In this document: piece after piece, positions 1 through 8,402 of the stretch
Layout of the letters: each line of letters opens with the position of its first letter
Position numbering within the stretch: position 1 is the first letter of the stretch
Assembly (NCBI RefSeq): GCF_030530635.1
Contig: NZ_JAUMUL010000010.1
Coordinates: 1-64,000 of the forward strand
DNA from: Actinomyces sp.
GTDB taxonomy: Bacteria > Actinomycetota > Actinomycetes > Actinomycetales > Actinomycetaceae
Length of the DNA stretch: 64,000 nt
Direction of reading: 5' to 3'
Program-made: the position numbers and the translations under genes
Notes under the pieces: generated by a model
What the model was told of the DNA's origin: nothing
Database searches by the model: none
The model's input: the letters and a program-made list of their open reading frames with translations, nothing else

Positions 1-950
1 TTGCCGTCGGCGTCGGTCAGTCCCGCGTTGTTGACCCATTGGGCGTAGGCCGCCGCCAGGTCCTTGGAGTAGGCCTCGGTCCACGTGCCCTCGGCGCGCG
101 TGCCGCTGGAGGCGAACTGGCCCATGTTCCACTCGTAGGCGGCGTTGGCCTCGTCCAGGCTCGTGATGGGGCACCAGCACATGGCGCCGGCGACGGCGTC
201 GGACAGCGCGTTGCCCTCCGGGTCCGTCGTGGCGGCCCCGATGGCCGTCAGGTAGGGCGTGTACAGGGCGCTGTCGCCCGAGGCGCCCATGACGGCAGAC
301 TGCGCGCCGCCGCCGGAGTGGCCGAAGACGTACACCTGTTCGGCGTCGCCGGGCAGCGAGGCGGCGTTGTAGCGCACGTAGCGCACGGCGGCCTTGAGGT
401 CGGTCACGCCCCAGGGCGCGTTGCCGGCGGCGTCCTGCGTCGTCGAGTTCTTGCCCCTCAGGCCGGCGACGACGTAGATGAGTCCGGCCTCCATGTAGGG
501 CTGGATGGTGGAGTAGGAGTACTCGCTCACAGGCGACTGCGCCGAGTAGCCGGGCGTGTTGACCGGCAGGACGATCGGGGCGGTGGCGGAGGTGTAGGCG
601 CCCACCGAGCCGTCGGCGGGGGTGAGCGTGTAGGTGCCGTCGCCGTTGTCCGTGGCGGAGACGTAGGCGCCGGGGAGGAACACGGAGAGGGTCTCGTAGG
701 AGGCGTCCTGGATCGAGGAGCCGTAGGCCAGGCCGATCTGGTAGTAGACGTCGCCCTCGGCGTCGTAGGACCAGGCGGCGCTGTCCAGAGCCAGGGACGG
801 GTCGGTGGGCGTGAGGTCCTCAGCGCCCGCGGCGGCGGTCGTGGCGGTGGTGCTGCTGGTCGTGTCGGTGGAGGAGCCGCAGGCGGCCAGGCCGCCGAGG
901 ACGGCGGCGAGGGGGATGGTCTGGAGGACGAGTCGGCGCGAGACGTTCAT
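1..950 (-). CDS. Secreted lipoprotein alpha/beta-hydrolase, tannase/feruloyl-esterase-like (3' end outside window)
   Basis: The frame begins at an ATG at 950 and is still open at the window edge, so at least 316 residues are present and the C-terminus is missing. The N-terminus is a lipoprotein signal: two arginines, a hydrophobic stretch, then LAAC with the lipidated cysteine at residue 24, followed by a Ser/Thr/Ala-rich linker. Residue 212 is the serine of a GHSGGGAQS nucleophile elbow. The early segment with YYQIGLAYG and a later RYVRYNAASLPGDAEQVYVFG resemble what I recall of bacterial tannase or feruloyl-esterase-type hydrolases. The protein would sit on the outer face of the membrane and hydrolyse an ester; the substrate cannot be read from the sequence. 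Lipoprotein esterase is well supported, tannase-like is tentative. Confidence 0.75.
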   Translation of the reverse strand, partial: MNVSRRLVLQTIPLAAVLGGLAACGSSTDTTSSTTATTAAAGAEDLTPTDPSLALDSAAWSYDAEGDVYYQIGLAYGSSIQDASYETLSVFLPGAYVSATDNGDGTYTLTPADGSVGAYTSATAPIVLPVNTPGYSAQSPVSEYSYSTIQPYMEAGLIYVVAGLRGKNSTTQDAAGNAPWGVTDLKAAVRYVRYNAASLPGDAEQVYVFGHSGGGAQSAVMGASGDSALYTPYLTAIGAATTDPEGNALSDAVAGAMCWCPITSLDEANAAYEWNMGQFASSGTRAEGTWTEAYSKDLAAAYAQWVNNAGLTDADG

Positions 951-1140
951 GATGTGCTTGGTGTTCCCTTCGCGTGTGCCCTGGCGGTTGCAGCTGGCTG
1001 CGCCGGTCGCCTCGACGGCGCCGGCCCCTGAGGGCTGTCGGGACGATCCTGTGAGGGTGGCCTGGGGGAAGGGGAAGGTCATCGTGTGTGTCGGCTGTGA
1101 GTCGGAGGGTCGTGCGCCGCTCGTGCGTCGCTCGTGCGCC

Positions 1141-1219
1141 CGGCCGCTCAGCGCGTGCCCGGTTGGACAGCGTGCTCCCGGCCGGCCGGCGCGGTCCCGG
1201 CCGCTCAGCGCGTGCCCGG
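1141..1219. repeat. 22-bp direct repeat reaching into the DUF3097 stop codon
   Basis: The same 22 bases occur at 1141-1162 and 1198-1219, starting CGGCCGCTCAGCG. The second copy covers the last codons and stop of the DUF3097 gene; the first is a spare copy in the gap. The surrounding 951-1204 stretch also holds shorter repeats of CGCTCGTGCG and no recognisable gene. It looks like a local duplication of the gene's 3' end. Confidence 0.7.
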
Positions 1220-2284
1220 CGCCGTGACGAAGTCGATGAGCTCCTCCATGCGGCCCAGCAGGCTCGGCTCCAGGTCCTTATAAGAGCGCACCGTGGCCAG
1301 GATCCGCTGCCAGCCGTGGGCGATATCGGCCTGGTCGGCGTGCGGCCACCCCAGCGCCTCCAGGGTGCCGTGCTTAATGTCGGTTCCGCGCGGAATCTCC
1401 GGCCAGGCCCGCAGCCCCACCCGTTCGGGGCGAACCGCCTGCCACACGTCCACATACGGGTGGCCCAGTATCAGCACGTGCTCCCCGCCGGGCATGGCGC
1501 GCACCCGCTCGGCGACACGCGACTCCTTCGACCCGGGCACCAAATGGTCCACGAGCACCCCGGCCCGCCGCTGCGGTGAGGGCTTGAAATCGGCCATGAC
1601 CTCTTCAAGGTTGTCCACGCCGTCGAGCATGAGCACCACCACGCCCTCATGGCGCAGGTCGTCGCCCCACACCTTCTCCACCAACTCGGCATCGTGCTTG
1701 CCCTCCACCCAGATCCGCGAGGCACGCGCCACCCGGGCCCGCTCGTCCTTAACTGCGTAGGAGCCAGAGGCGGTGAGCCTGCGCCCGCCCGCACTGACCG
1801 GCCCGGCCGGAGGCCGTTTGCGTGGGGTCGGCGGGTCCACGATCACCGGCCGCCCCTCCAGCCAGAAGCCCGGCCCCAGTGGGAACGCGCGGCGCACCCC
1901 CCGGCGATCCTCCAACACCACCAGGTGCTTGCCGCCGGACTTCTCCACCGCCACCGCGGCGCCCACGAAACCAGTCTGCCTATCCTCCAGCACCATGCCG
2001 CGCATGAGGGCCACATGCTCCGACTCCGGTCGCATCGCCGTCGGGCCCACCCGGTGGGGGTCGACCGACAGCACATCCCCGCCGTAGCGGTTGTGCGCCG
2101 ATGGCCGTGGGGTAGTGGCCCGCTGCGGCGTCCGGCCGGCTCCGCCGGCTTTGCGGGCGCCATCCGAGGCGGATTGTGCTTCCGCCCGCGCCTGCTGGCG
2201 TGCTGCCTGCTCGCGCAGGGCCTGGCGACGGGCGGCGGTGGCTCCGGGAATGGGGCCCGAACGGCGGGGCGGAGACGTGTTCAC
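1205..2284 (-). CDS. DUF3097 family protein
   Basis: This 359-residue protein belongs to the actinobacterial DUF3097 family, whose function is not established as far as I know. The first 60 residues are low-complexity and rich in Ala, Arg and Gln. The conserved part starts near YGGDVLSVDPHRVG. A central segment IWVEGKHDAELVEKVWG followed by VVLMLDGVDN has the Glu and Asp pattern of a TOPRIM-like fold. A histidine-rich stretch GGEHVLILGHPYVDVWQAV follows. It is divergent from hrcA, a neighbourhood commonly seen in actinobacteria. The start at 2284 is the first ATG; a later start inside the low-complexity region is possible. Confidence 0.85.
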   Translation of the reverse strand: MNTSPPRRSGPIPGATAARRQALREQAARQQARAEAQSASDGARKAGGAGRTPQRATTPRPSAHNRYGGDVLSVDPHRVGPTAMRPESEHVALMRGMVLEDRQTGFVGAAVAVEKSGGKHLVVLEDRRGVRRAFPLGPGFWLEGRPVIVDPPTPRKRPPAGPVSAGGRRLTASGSYAVKDERARVARASRIWVEGKHDAELVEKVWGDDLRHEGVVVLMLDGVDNLEEVMADFKPSPQRRAGVLVDHLVPGSKESRVAERVRAMPGGEHVLILGHPYVDVWQAVRPERVGLRAWPEIPRGTDIKHGTLEALGWPHADQADIAHGWQRILATVRSYKDLEPSLLGRMEELIDFVTAPGTR

Positions 2285-2347
2285 TCAGGGCACGGTAGGG
2301 GAAGGTCACGTGCCCGCCCCTGCTGACTCGCCGCGACACGGCGTAGG

Positions 2348-2374
2348 ATGGCACTCGCGCACCGTGAGTGCTAA
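2348..2374. promoter_or_regulatory. CIRCE operator upstream of hrcA
   Basis: The right half GAGTGCTAA (2366-2374) matches the CIRCE consensus exactly. The left half at 2348-2356 keeps GCACTC but differs from TTAGCACTC at two positions. The spacer is the canonical 9 bases. HrcA, encoded about 100 bp downstream, is the known repressor at this element, so the hrcA-dnaJ unit is probably autoregulated and heat-inducible. Confidence 0.9.
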
Positions 2375-2470
2375 CCGGTGGCGGTCGGCGCCCCGGCCGG
2401 GCGGCTCGGCCACGGCCGCCCCGAACGCAGACGGTGCCCGCGCCCCGCGGCAGATGAGAAAGGAGAGCCC

Positions 2471-3541
2471 ATGTCGGATGACCGCCGACTCAAGGTGCTG
2501 TCCGCCATCGTCACCGACTACGTGCGCACCCGCGAACCGGTCGGCTCACGCGCCCTGGTGGAACGCTACCGGCTGGGCGTCTCCCCGGCCACCATCCGCA
2601 ATGATATGGCCACCCTGGAGGACGAGGGCTACATCCACCAGCCGCACACCAGTGCCGGCCGCGTACCCACCGAGAAGGGCTACCGCCGCTTCGTCGACGA
2701 GGTCGCCCGCATCAAACCCCTGTCCGCCCCCGAACGCGCCGCCATCAACGCCCTACTATCAGGGGCGGTCGACCTGGAACAGGTCGTCGCCCGCACCGTA
2801 CGCGTGCTCGCCCAGTTGACCGGTCAGCTGGCCGTCGTCGAGTACCCCAGCCTGCGCCGCACCACCCTGCGTCACCTGGAACTGGTGGCCCTCGGCCCCA
2901 CCCGCCTGCTCATGGTCATCATTACCGACACCGGGCGCGTCGAGCAGCGCACCGTGAGCCTGTCCGGCCGAGGCCCGGACGGGATGGCGGATCCGGCGGT
3001 CCTGGAGCGGCTGCGTCTACGACTGAACACCGCCCTGGTCGGCCGCCGCGCCGCCGAGGTGGTCCCCGTACTGGCCGCACTCGCCGAGCAGGCTTCCGAG
3101 GATGAGCGCACCGTCCTGGCTGCGGTCGCAGACGAACTGATCACCGCCCTGCGGCCCGACGCCGAAGAGCGCATCGTGGTCGCCGGCACCGCCAACCTTG
3201 CCCGCTCCCTGGACTTCACCGCCATCGGTGCGCTCCTGGACGCCGTCGAGGAGCAGGTGGTACTGCTGCGGCTGTTCACCTCCGCCGATGCCTCCGACCG
3301 CGGCGGCGCAGATGATACCGGCACCACCGTGCGGATCGGTTCGGAGACCCACGAGGAGGCACTGGCTGAAGCCTCGGTCGTCTCCGCCGCCTATGGGCCC
3401 GGCAGCGGAGATGCCGTTGCCCACCTGGGTGTAATCGGCCCCACTCGCATGGACTATCCGGCCACAATGGCGGCCGTACGCGCCGTCGCCCGCTACCTGT
3501 CCCGGTTCCTGACCGGAACCGAGGGCGGCCGCTCGGGCTGA
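2471..3541 (+). CDS. hrcA: Heat-inducible transcription repressor HrcA
   Basis: HrcA represses class I heat-shock genes by binding CIRCE, and its folding depends on GroE. The 356-residue product begins MSDDRRLKVLSAIVTDYV, the winged-helix DNA-binding start of the family, with the recognition segment VSPATIRNDMATLEDEGYI near residues 36-54 and HTSAGRVPTEKGYR following. The remainder is the GAF-like dimerisation region, ending in a conserved stretch with GPTRMDYPATMAAVRAVAR. I chose the ATG at 2471 because AAAGGAG lies just upstream and the family starts here; the longer open frame upstream crosses the CIRCE region. dnaJ follows after 78 bp on the same strand. Confidence 0.95.
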   Translation: MSDDRRLKVLSAIVTDYVRTREPVGSRALVERYRLGVSPATIRNDMATLEDEGYIHQPHTSAGRVPTEKGYRRFVDEVARIKPLSAPERAAINALLSGAVDLEQVVARTVRVLAQLTGQLAVVEYPSLRRTTLRHLELVALGPTRLLMVIITDTGRVEQRTVSLSGRGPDGMADPAVLERLRLRLNTALVGRRAAEVVPVLAALAEQASEDERTVLAAVADELITALRPDAEERIVVAGTANLARSLDFTAIGALLDAVEEQVVLLRLFTSADASDRGGADDTGTTVRIGSETHEEALAEASVVSAAYGPGSGDAVAHLGVIGPTRMDYPATMAAVRAVARYLSRFLTGTEGGRSG

Positions 3542-3619
3542 CCCGCCTGCGGGGCGTCGTCGACGCACGCCTCCCCAACCGTCCGACAGCATCATCACCA
3601 CGAAGGAACACCAGCAAGC

Positions 3620-4741
3620 GTGAGCGACTACTACGACGTCCTCGGCGTCACCCGCCAGGCCACGACCGAGGAGATCAAGAAGGCCTACCGGAAGAAGGCC
3701 CGCCAGCTACACCCCGACGTCGCCGGCCCGGGGCACGAGGACGAGTTCAAGAAGGTCTCCACCGCCTACGAGGTCCTGTCCGACTCCGAGAAACGCCAGA
3801 TGTACGACCTGGGCGGTGAGGACGCCCTGCACGGCAACAACGGCTTCGGCGGCGGCTTCACCGGCGACTTCGGCAGTTTCTCCGACCTGTTCCAGCAGGC
3901 CTTCTTCGGTGGTGCCGCCACCCGCGGCCCGGCCTCACGCACACGCCGCGGCCAGGACTCGCTGCTGGCCGTGGATGTGGACCTGGCCGACGTCGTCTTC
4001 GGCGCCACCAAGAACGTGACCGTAGACACCTATGTGGTTTGCGAAACCTGCCACGGCTCCTGCTGTTCGCCCGGTACCTCGCCGGTGACCTGCGCGGAGT
4101 GCAACGGGCAGGGTTCCGTACAGCGCATGCAGCGATCCCTGCTGGGCAACGTGGTCACCTCCTCACCCTGCCCACGCTGCCGGGGCTACGGCACCGTCAT
4201 CGCCTCCCCCTGCAGGGACTGCGACGGCGAGGGCCGCAAGCACGTGCGCACCCCCATCGACATCAACATTCCTGCTGGCGTCTCCACCGGTACGCGCATC
4301 CGCATGTCCGGCCGCGGCGAGGCCGGTCTGGCGGGCGGCCCCAACGGCGACCTGTACGTGGAGATTCACGAGCGTGAGCACTCGGCCTTCACCCGTGAGG
4401 GCGACGACCTGTACACCGAGCTGCGTGTGCCCATGACGGCCGCCGCGCTGGGTGCCACCTTTCCGTTGGAGACCTTCGACGGCGAACGTACCGTCTCGGT
4501 GCGTGCCGGCACTCAGGGCGGGGACGAGATCGTACTGTCCGGCCTGGGCGTGGGGAGGCTGCGCCGTTCCGGCCGCGGCGACCTGCGCGTGCAGATCGTG
4601 GTGGAAACTCCCACGCGCCTGAACGACCGGCAGCGTGAACTGCTGGCCGAACTGGCCTCCTCGCGCGGGGAAGACGGCTACGCGCCGCCCAAGGACGAGT
4701 CCGTCATGGGCAAGCTCAAGGAGAAATTCTCCGGGCGCTGA
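3620..4741 (+). CDS. dnaJ: Chaperone protein DnaJ
   Basis: DnaJ is the co-chaperone that delivers unfolded clients to DnaK and stimulates its ATPase. This 373-residue type I protein has the J domain with HPD at residues 31-33, a Gly/Phe-rich linker (about 73-98), and four zinc-binding motifs from residue 141: CETCHGSC, CAECNGQG, CPRCRGYG and CRDCDGEG. The first motif ends in Cys where the family usually has Gly; the metal ligands are intact. The C-terminal substrate-binding beta domains follow. The start is GTG with GAAGGAA upstream. It is the second gene of the CIRCE-controlled hrcA-dnaJ unit; the dnaK-grpE genes are not nearby. Confidence 0.95.
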   Translation: MSDYYDVLGVTRQATTEEIKKAYRKKARQLHPDVAGPGHEDEFKKVSTAYEVLSDSEKRQMYDLGGEDALHGNNGFGGGFTGDFGSFSDLFQQAFFGGAATRGPASRTRRGQDSLLAVDVDLADVVFGATKNVTVDTYVVCETCHGSCCSPGTSPVTCAECNGQGSVQRMQRSLLGNVVTSSPCPRCRGYGTVIASPCRDCDGEGRKHVRTPIDINIPAGVSTGTRIRMSGRGEAGLAGGPNGDLYVEIHEREHSAFTREGDDLYTELRVPMTAAALGATFPLETFDGERTVSVRAGTQGGDEIVLSGLGVGRLRRSGRGDLRVQIVVETPTRLNDRQRELLAELASSRGEDGYAPPKDESVMGKLKEKFSGR

Positions 4742-4749
4742 GCCGGGTA

Positions 4750-4764
4750 CCGGGCGGGGCCCGG
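4750..4764. terminator. Possible bidirectional terminator hairpin between dnaJ and the convergent PLP gene
   Basis: CCGGGC and GCCCGG form a perfect 6-bp stem with a 3-base loop in the 52-bp gap between two convergent stop codons. There is no T-run, so termination function is inferred from position only. Confidence 0.3.
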
Positions 4765-4793
4765 CGGCCCGGCACTCCCGACGCCGCTATGGG

Positions 4794-5645
4794 CTACTTC
4801 GCGCCGGTGCCGGGCCGGTTCGGCGAGCCCGGGGCGGGACGCGCCCCGAAGATCGCCTGGCCCACGCGCACGCACGTGGAGCCGCCGGCGATCGCCAACT
4901 CGAAGTCCCCGCTCATGCCCATGGACAACTCACCCTCACCGACGGTCCCCGCCTGCAGGCCGGCGTCGCGCAGTGTGCGCATGATGCGGAAGCACTCTTG
5001 GATGCGGGCGGCGTCATCGGTGTGGGCTGCCAGCGTCATCAGGCCCCGCACCCGCAGCGCCGAGTAGACCGGCAGGGCCGCCAGGAAACCGGCAACCTCC
5101 TCCGGGGCCAAGCCGAACTTGGAGGCCTCACCGGAGGAGTTGACTTGTACGTACACGTCCAGGCCGCGTCCGGCCACCTGTAGCCGCCGGTCCAGGGCCT
5201 CGGCCAGGTGCAGCGAGTCCAGTGCCTGGAACTCGCTGGCGAAGACGGCCACGTCCTTGGCCTTGTTGGTCTGCAAGTGGCCGATCAGCGCCCAGTGGAT
5301 GCCCAGATTGGCCAGGTTCGCCGCCTTTCGCTTGGCCTCCTGCACCTTGTTCTCACCCATCTGGGTGATACCGGCGGCATGGGCGGCCCGCAGACGCTCC
5401 TCCGGCACCGTTTTGGACACCGGCAGCAGGCGGATCTCGCCGGGGTCCCGACCCGCGGCACGGGCGGTCGCGTCGATGCGGGCACGCACGGCGGCCAGGT
5501 TGCGGCGGAAGTCCTCCACCGTGGTTGCGGTTGCAGCTGCTGCTCCGGACGGGGATGCCGCGTCCGGGCGGTCGACGGGCGGGAGTGCGGCGTTCGGTGA
5601 CGGGACAAGCGGTTGAGGCTGCGGGAGGGATGCGGGTTCATTCAT
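4794..5645 (-). CDS. Pyridoxal phosphate homeostasis protein (YggS/PROSC family)
   Basis: This cytoplasmic PLP-binding protein buffers free PLP and affects amino-acid and keto-acid pools; it has no known catalytic activity. The family core starts around residue 45 with VEDFRRNLAAVRARI. The PLP lysine lies in LLPVSKTVP, and GENKVQEAKRK, HWALIGHLQTNKAK, VNSSGEASKFG and LSMGMSGDFELAI are all family motifs. At 283 residues it carries an N-terminal Pro/Ala-rich extension of about 40 residues beyond the usual length of about 230. The start at 5645 gives MNEPAS; a longer upstream frame would overlap rsmE and was not used. It is divergent from rsmE with a 55-bp shared promoter region. Confidence 0.9.
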   Translation of the reverse strand: MNEPASLPQPQPLVPSPNAALPPVDRPDAASPSGAAAATATTVEDFRRNLAAVRARIDATARAAGRDPGEIRLLPVSKTVPEERLRAAHAAGITQMGENKVQEAKRKAANLANLGIHWALIGHLQTNKAKDVAVFASEFQALDSLHLAEALDRRLQVAGRGLDVYVQVNSSGEASKFGLAPEEVAGFLAALPVYSALRVRGLMTLAAHTDDAARIQECFRIMRTLRDAGLQAGTVGEGELSMGMSGDFELAIAGGSTCVRVGQAIFGARPAPGSPNRPGTGAK

Positions 5646-5700
5646 ATCCCGTGACGCTAGCACTGCGTCGTGGACGTGCCTGTCAACGTACCCTGGACCG

Positions 5701-6567
5701 GTGACTGCGCCCGTCTTCGTTTTCACTCCCGAAACAGTCGAGCCCGCCGGGGCGGCTGCCACGGCTGCTCCCGGGTCCCTACTAACCCTGACCGGCCCGG
5801 AGGCGCACCATGCGGTGGCCGTGCGGCGGCTGCGCCCGGGGGAGCGGGTGGACCTGGTGGACGGCGCCGGCCTGCGATTGGTGTGTGAAGTGAGCGACGC
5901 TCCCGCCGGCGGTGGACGGCGGGAGCGGCTGGAGGTGCGCGTCGTCGAGCGGGTGGCGGAGCCCCAGGCGGCGCCGCGGCTCGTGCTGGTGCAGGCGCTG
6001 GCCAAGGGCGGGCGCGATGAGCAGGCCGTGGAGACCGCGACGGAGGTCGGCGCGGACCTGATCGTGCCGTGGTGGGCCGAGCGCTGTGTGTCCGTCTGGC
6101 GCGGCGTGAAGGCCGTCCGGGGGCGCCAGCGCTGGCAGGCCGCCGCCCGCGAGGCCGCCAAGCAGTCGCGGCGGGCCCGTATCCCCGAGGTCGGGGAGCT
6201 GACTGATACGGCCGGGCTGGCGTCATGGGCGGGGCAGGTGTGCGAGGCCGGTGGGACGGTGCTGGTTCTGCACGAGGAGGCGACCAGGCCGATCGGTGAT
6301 GTGTCGCTGCCGGAGGCCGCCCGGGTGGGTGCCGTGTCCTCTCAGGTGCGTGACGCAAACGAGGACGACCCGCATGGTGGCGTGGGCGAGCCGCCGGTGC
6401 TCGCCGTCGTCGTCGGGCCAGAGGGCGGCATCAGCGACGCGGAGGTGCGGGCGCTGGAGGACGCCGGGGCGTTCTTCGTGCGCCTGGGGCCGCATGTGCT
6501 GCGCACGGCATCGGCCGGACCGGTCGCGCTCGCTGTCCTCGCCCAGCGCACCGGTCTGTGGGGCTGA
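5701..6567 (+). CDS. rsmE: 16S rRNA (uracil-1498-N3)-methyltransferase RsmE
   Basis: RsmE methylates N3 of U1498 in 16S rRNA using S-adenosylmethionine. The 288-residue product has the N-terminal PUA-like segment (GPEAHHAVAVRRLRPGE, residues 31-47) and the SPOUT knot domain: QALAKGGRDEQAVETATEVG, then VVVGPEGGISDAEV, and RLGPHVLRTASAGPVAL at the C-terminus, which form the SAM-binding trefoil. The GTG at 5701 is the first start in frame. Between dimer and knot motifs there is a species-specific insertion (about residues 195-235). The order dnaJ then rsmE is typical of actinobacteria, here interrupted by the divergent PLP gene. Confidence 0.95.
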   Translation: MTAPVFVFTPETVEPAGAAATAAPGSLLTLTGPEAHHAVAVRRLRPGERVDLVDGAGLRLVCEVSDAPAGGGRRERLEVRVVERVAEPQAAPRLVLVQALAKGGRDEQAVETATEVGADLIVPWWAERCVSVWRGVKAVRGRQRWQAAAREAAKQSRRARIPEVGELTDTAGLASWAGQVCEAGGTVLVLHEEATRPIGDVSLPEAARVGAVSSQVRDANEDDPHGGVGEPPVLAVVVGPEGGISDAEVRALEDAGAFFVRLGPHVLRTASAGPVALAVLAQRTGLWG

Positions 6568-6837
6568 GACGGGTCTTCGGCGGGGGGAGGAGTGGCCGAA
6601 GCGCTTGTGCGCGGCCTGCTTCGAGACGCCTAGGGCGGCGCCTATTACTGTCCATGACTCACCGGCCGCACGAGCGTCGGCGACGGCGCGAGCCAGTTCT
6701 TGTTCCGCATCCATCGCGTGTTTTTTCGCGGCGAGGATGCGCCGGAAGTGCGTGGCGTCGCGTGACGGCGTGCGCGCCGGGTCGGAGGCATCATGCGTAC
6801 AAGATCCCACTCCCCACTGCCACGAATTCGGGCGCAT
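6223..6837 (-). CDS. Small helix-turn-helix protein whose frame runs antisense into rsmE (uncertain)
   Basis: The interval between rsmE and the oxidoreductase gene carries a minus-strand frame with a credible homeodomain-like helix-turn-helix: AVADARAAGESWTVIG and ALGVSKQAAHKRFG, preceded by ARTPSRDATHFRRILAAKK. Small actinobacterial proteins with this segment are common. No stop follows it; the frame stays open through the complement of the rsmE 3' end to 6223. So either the gene ends in overlap with rsmE, or its natural end was lost and this is a fragment. The start is uncertain: the ATG at 6837 (MRPNSW) or the one at 6714 (MDAEQE). Confidence 0.4.
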   Translation of the reverse strand: MRPNSWQWGVGSCTHDASDPARTPSRDATHFRRILAAKKHAMDAEQELARAVADARAAGESWTVIGAALGVSKQAAHKRFGHSSPRRRPVSAPQTGALGEDSERDRSGRCRAQHMRPQAHEERPGVLQRPHLRVADAALWPDDDGEHRRLAHATMRVVLVCVTHLRGHGTHPGGLRQRHITDRPGRLLVQNQHRPTGLAHLPRP

Positions 6838-6968
6838 CGACGTCCTCTGCCGGGACCGGTGTGCGGGCGCGGCGATACGATGCGAACAGACCGTGAAGGC
6901 GGCGGGGCCGGCTCGTCTGGGCGCATCGCCACAGGCTTGATCCGCCGCCGGAAATCCAGGAGGAGACC

Positions 6969-8036
6969 GTGCCTGACACCATGACCGCCCTACTGCTCGA
7001 CCGGCCGGCCGGGCCCGCGGATCTGGCCTCCGCAATGCGAATCGGGGAGACGCCCATCCCCGAACCCGGCACGGGACAGCTCCGACTGCGCGTGGAGACC
7101 TGCTCGCTTAACCCGGTCGACTGGAAGGTCGCCCGGGGCGGCAACCCCGCCTGGACCTGGCCGAACGTGCTTGGACTCGACGTTGCCGGCACCATCGACG
7201 CCCTCGGCCCCGGCGTCACCACCCCAGCCGAGGACGGCGCGTCCGCGCTGCGTCCCGACCTCGCCGTCGGCGACCGCGTCGCTCTGCACCACGACCTACG
7301 GCGCCCGGGTGGACTGGCGCAGTACGTCGTCGTCGACGCCCGCGCCCTGGAGCATGTGCCCGAGGCTGTTTCAGCCACAGAGGCCGCAGCCCTGCCCTGT
7401 GCCGGCATGACCGCATACCAGGCGCTGGTGCAGCGCCTGCGTCTGACCGCCGGGCAGACGATCCTCATCACCGCCGGAGCCGGGGGAGTGGGCGGCTACG
7501 CCGTTCAGATCGCCCGGAGCCTCGGCGCCCGCGTCATCGCCACCGCGTCGACAGCCAAGGCGGAGGCCGTGCGCGCGCTCGGCGCCGACGAGGTCATCGA
7601 CTACCGCGCCACCTCCGGTCCCGCCGCCATCGCCGCGGCGGCCCGCGCCCTGACGCTGCAGGGGCGCGGTGTCGACGCCGTGCTGGACGCCGTCGATGCC
7701 GGCTCCGCTACCGCGAACCTGGGTGCGCTCGCCTTCAACGGCGGCCTGGCATTCACCGCCGGCCGCACCGATCTGGCGACCATCCCGGGATTCACCCTCT
7801 CGCCGTCGATCCACGAGATCTCCCTCGGTGCCGCATACTCCGCCGGCACGGCCCGCGACCGCGCCGACCTGGCCGCCATGCTTACCGAGTTGCTGAAGAT
7901 GGCGGCCCGGCAGCTTAAGGCCCGCGTGGCCGAGGTGGTGCCGCTGGAAGCGGTTCCCGACGCCTACGCCCGGCTCGCCCGGGGCCACCAGACCGGCAAG
8001 CTCGTCTGCGACGTGGCCGGACCGGCCGGTGCATGA
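6969..8036 (+). CDS. Zinc-independent medium-chain reductase, quinone oxidoreductase-like
   Basis: This 355-residue protein is an MDR-superfamily NADPH-dependent quinone/enone reductase. The N-terminal GroES-like fold contains ETCSLNPVDWKVARG and PNVLGLDVAGTI (residues about 37-80). The nucleotide-binding half contains AAALPCAGMTAYQAL and the Rossmann ILITAGAGGVGGYAVQIA. No zinc-binding cysteine cluster is visible. The start is GTG with a strong AGGAGGAG ribosome-binding site. The last 87 bp, coding the C-terminal AYARLARGHQTGKLVCDVAG plus the stop, are repeated at 8865-8951. No operon partner is evident. Confidence 0.88.
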   Translation: MPDTMTALLLDRPAGPADLASAMRIGETPIPEPGTGQLRLRVETCSLNPVDWKVARGGNPAWTWPNVLGLDVAGTIDALGPGVTTPAEDGASALRPDLAVGDRVALHHDLRRPGGLAQYVVVDARALEHVPEAVSATEAAALPCAGMTAYQALVQRLRLTAGQTILITAGAGGVGGYAVQIARSLGARVIATASTAKAEAVRALGADEVIDYRATSGPAAIAAAARALTLQGRGVDAVLDAVDAGSATANLGALAFNGGLAFTAGRTDLATIPGFTLSPSIHEISLGAAYSAGTARDRADLAAMLTELLKMAARQLKARVAEVVPLEAVPDAYARLARGHQTGKLVCDVAGPAGA

Positions 8037-8048
8037 GTCCGGACGGCG
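7962..8048 (+). repeat. 87-bp direct repeat, left copy (3' end of oxidoreductase gene)
   Basis: This copy spans the last 25 codons of the oxidoreductase gene, its stop and about 12 bases beyond. It matches 8865-8951 at 83 of 87 positions in the same orientation. The two copies bracket a toxin-antitoxin pair, the arrangement expected if a unit inserted at the 3' end of a gene and carried a replacement end. Confidence 0.9.
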
Positions 8049-8114
8049 TGTCTTCGCCGCAGTTTGGCCTGCCCGATACCCGGCAGGCCTTGCATCGGCC
8101 TATACGATTAATGT

Positions 8115-8402
8115 ATGAGCCCCAAACCGTCTGAAACGCTCGCCGAACATCGCAACGACGTGCGCCGCCGCATACTTGAGCGTGGATTCGAGAATCCGAT
8201 GCTCTTTGGCTCGGCAGCGCGCGGAGACGATGTTGAGGGTTCTGACATTGACCTTCTTGTTACTCCGTGCGAGGGGACGGGGCTTCTCGCTCTGTCGGGT
8301 CTTGCGCTTGACCTGGAAGAGCTGCTGGGCGTACGCGTCGATTTGGTCTCCTCGCGCGCGGGGCTTGCTGACGCTGTCCGTCACGAGGCGGTGCCGCTGT
8401 GA
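8115..8402 (+). CDS. MNT-type nucleotidyltransferase antitoxin (MntA-like)
   Basis: This 95-residue minimal nucleotidyltransferase has the signature GSAARGDD at residues 32-39 followed by the catalytic aspartates in SDIDLL (44 and 46). MntA antitoxins of this type neutralise the partner HEPN toxin by AMPylating a tyrosine near its active site. A HEPN gene overlaps its stop codon (GTGA), so the two are translationally coupled in the usual antitoxin-first order. A TATACGAT-like -10 element lies at about 8101. The pair lies between two copies of an 87-bp repeat. Confidence 0.85.
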   Translation: MSPKPSETLAEHRNDVRRRILERGFENPMLFGSAARGDDVEGSDIDLLVTPCEGTGLLALSGLALDLEELLGVRVDLVSSRAGLADAVRHEAVPL

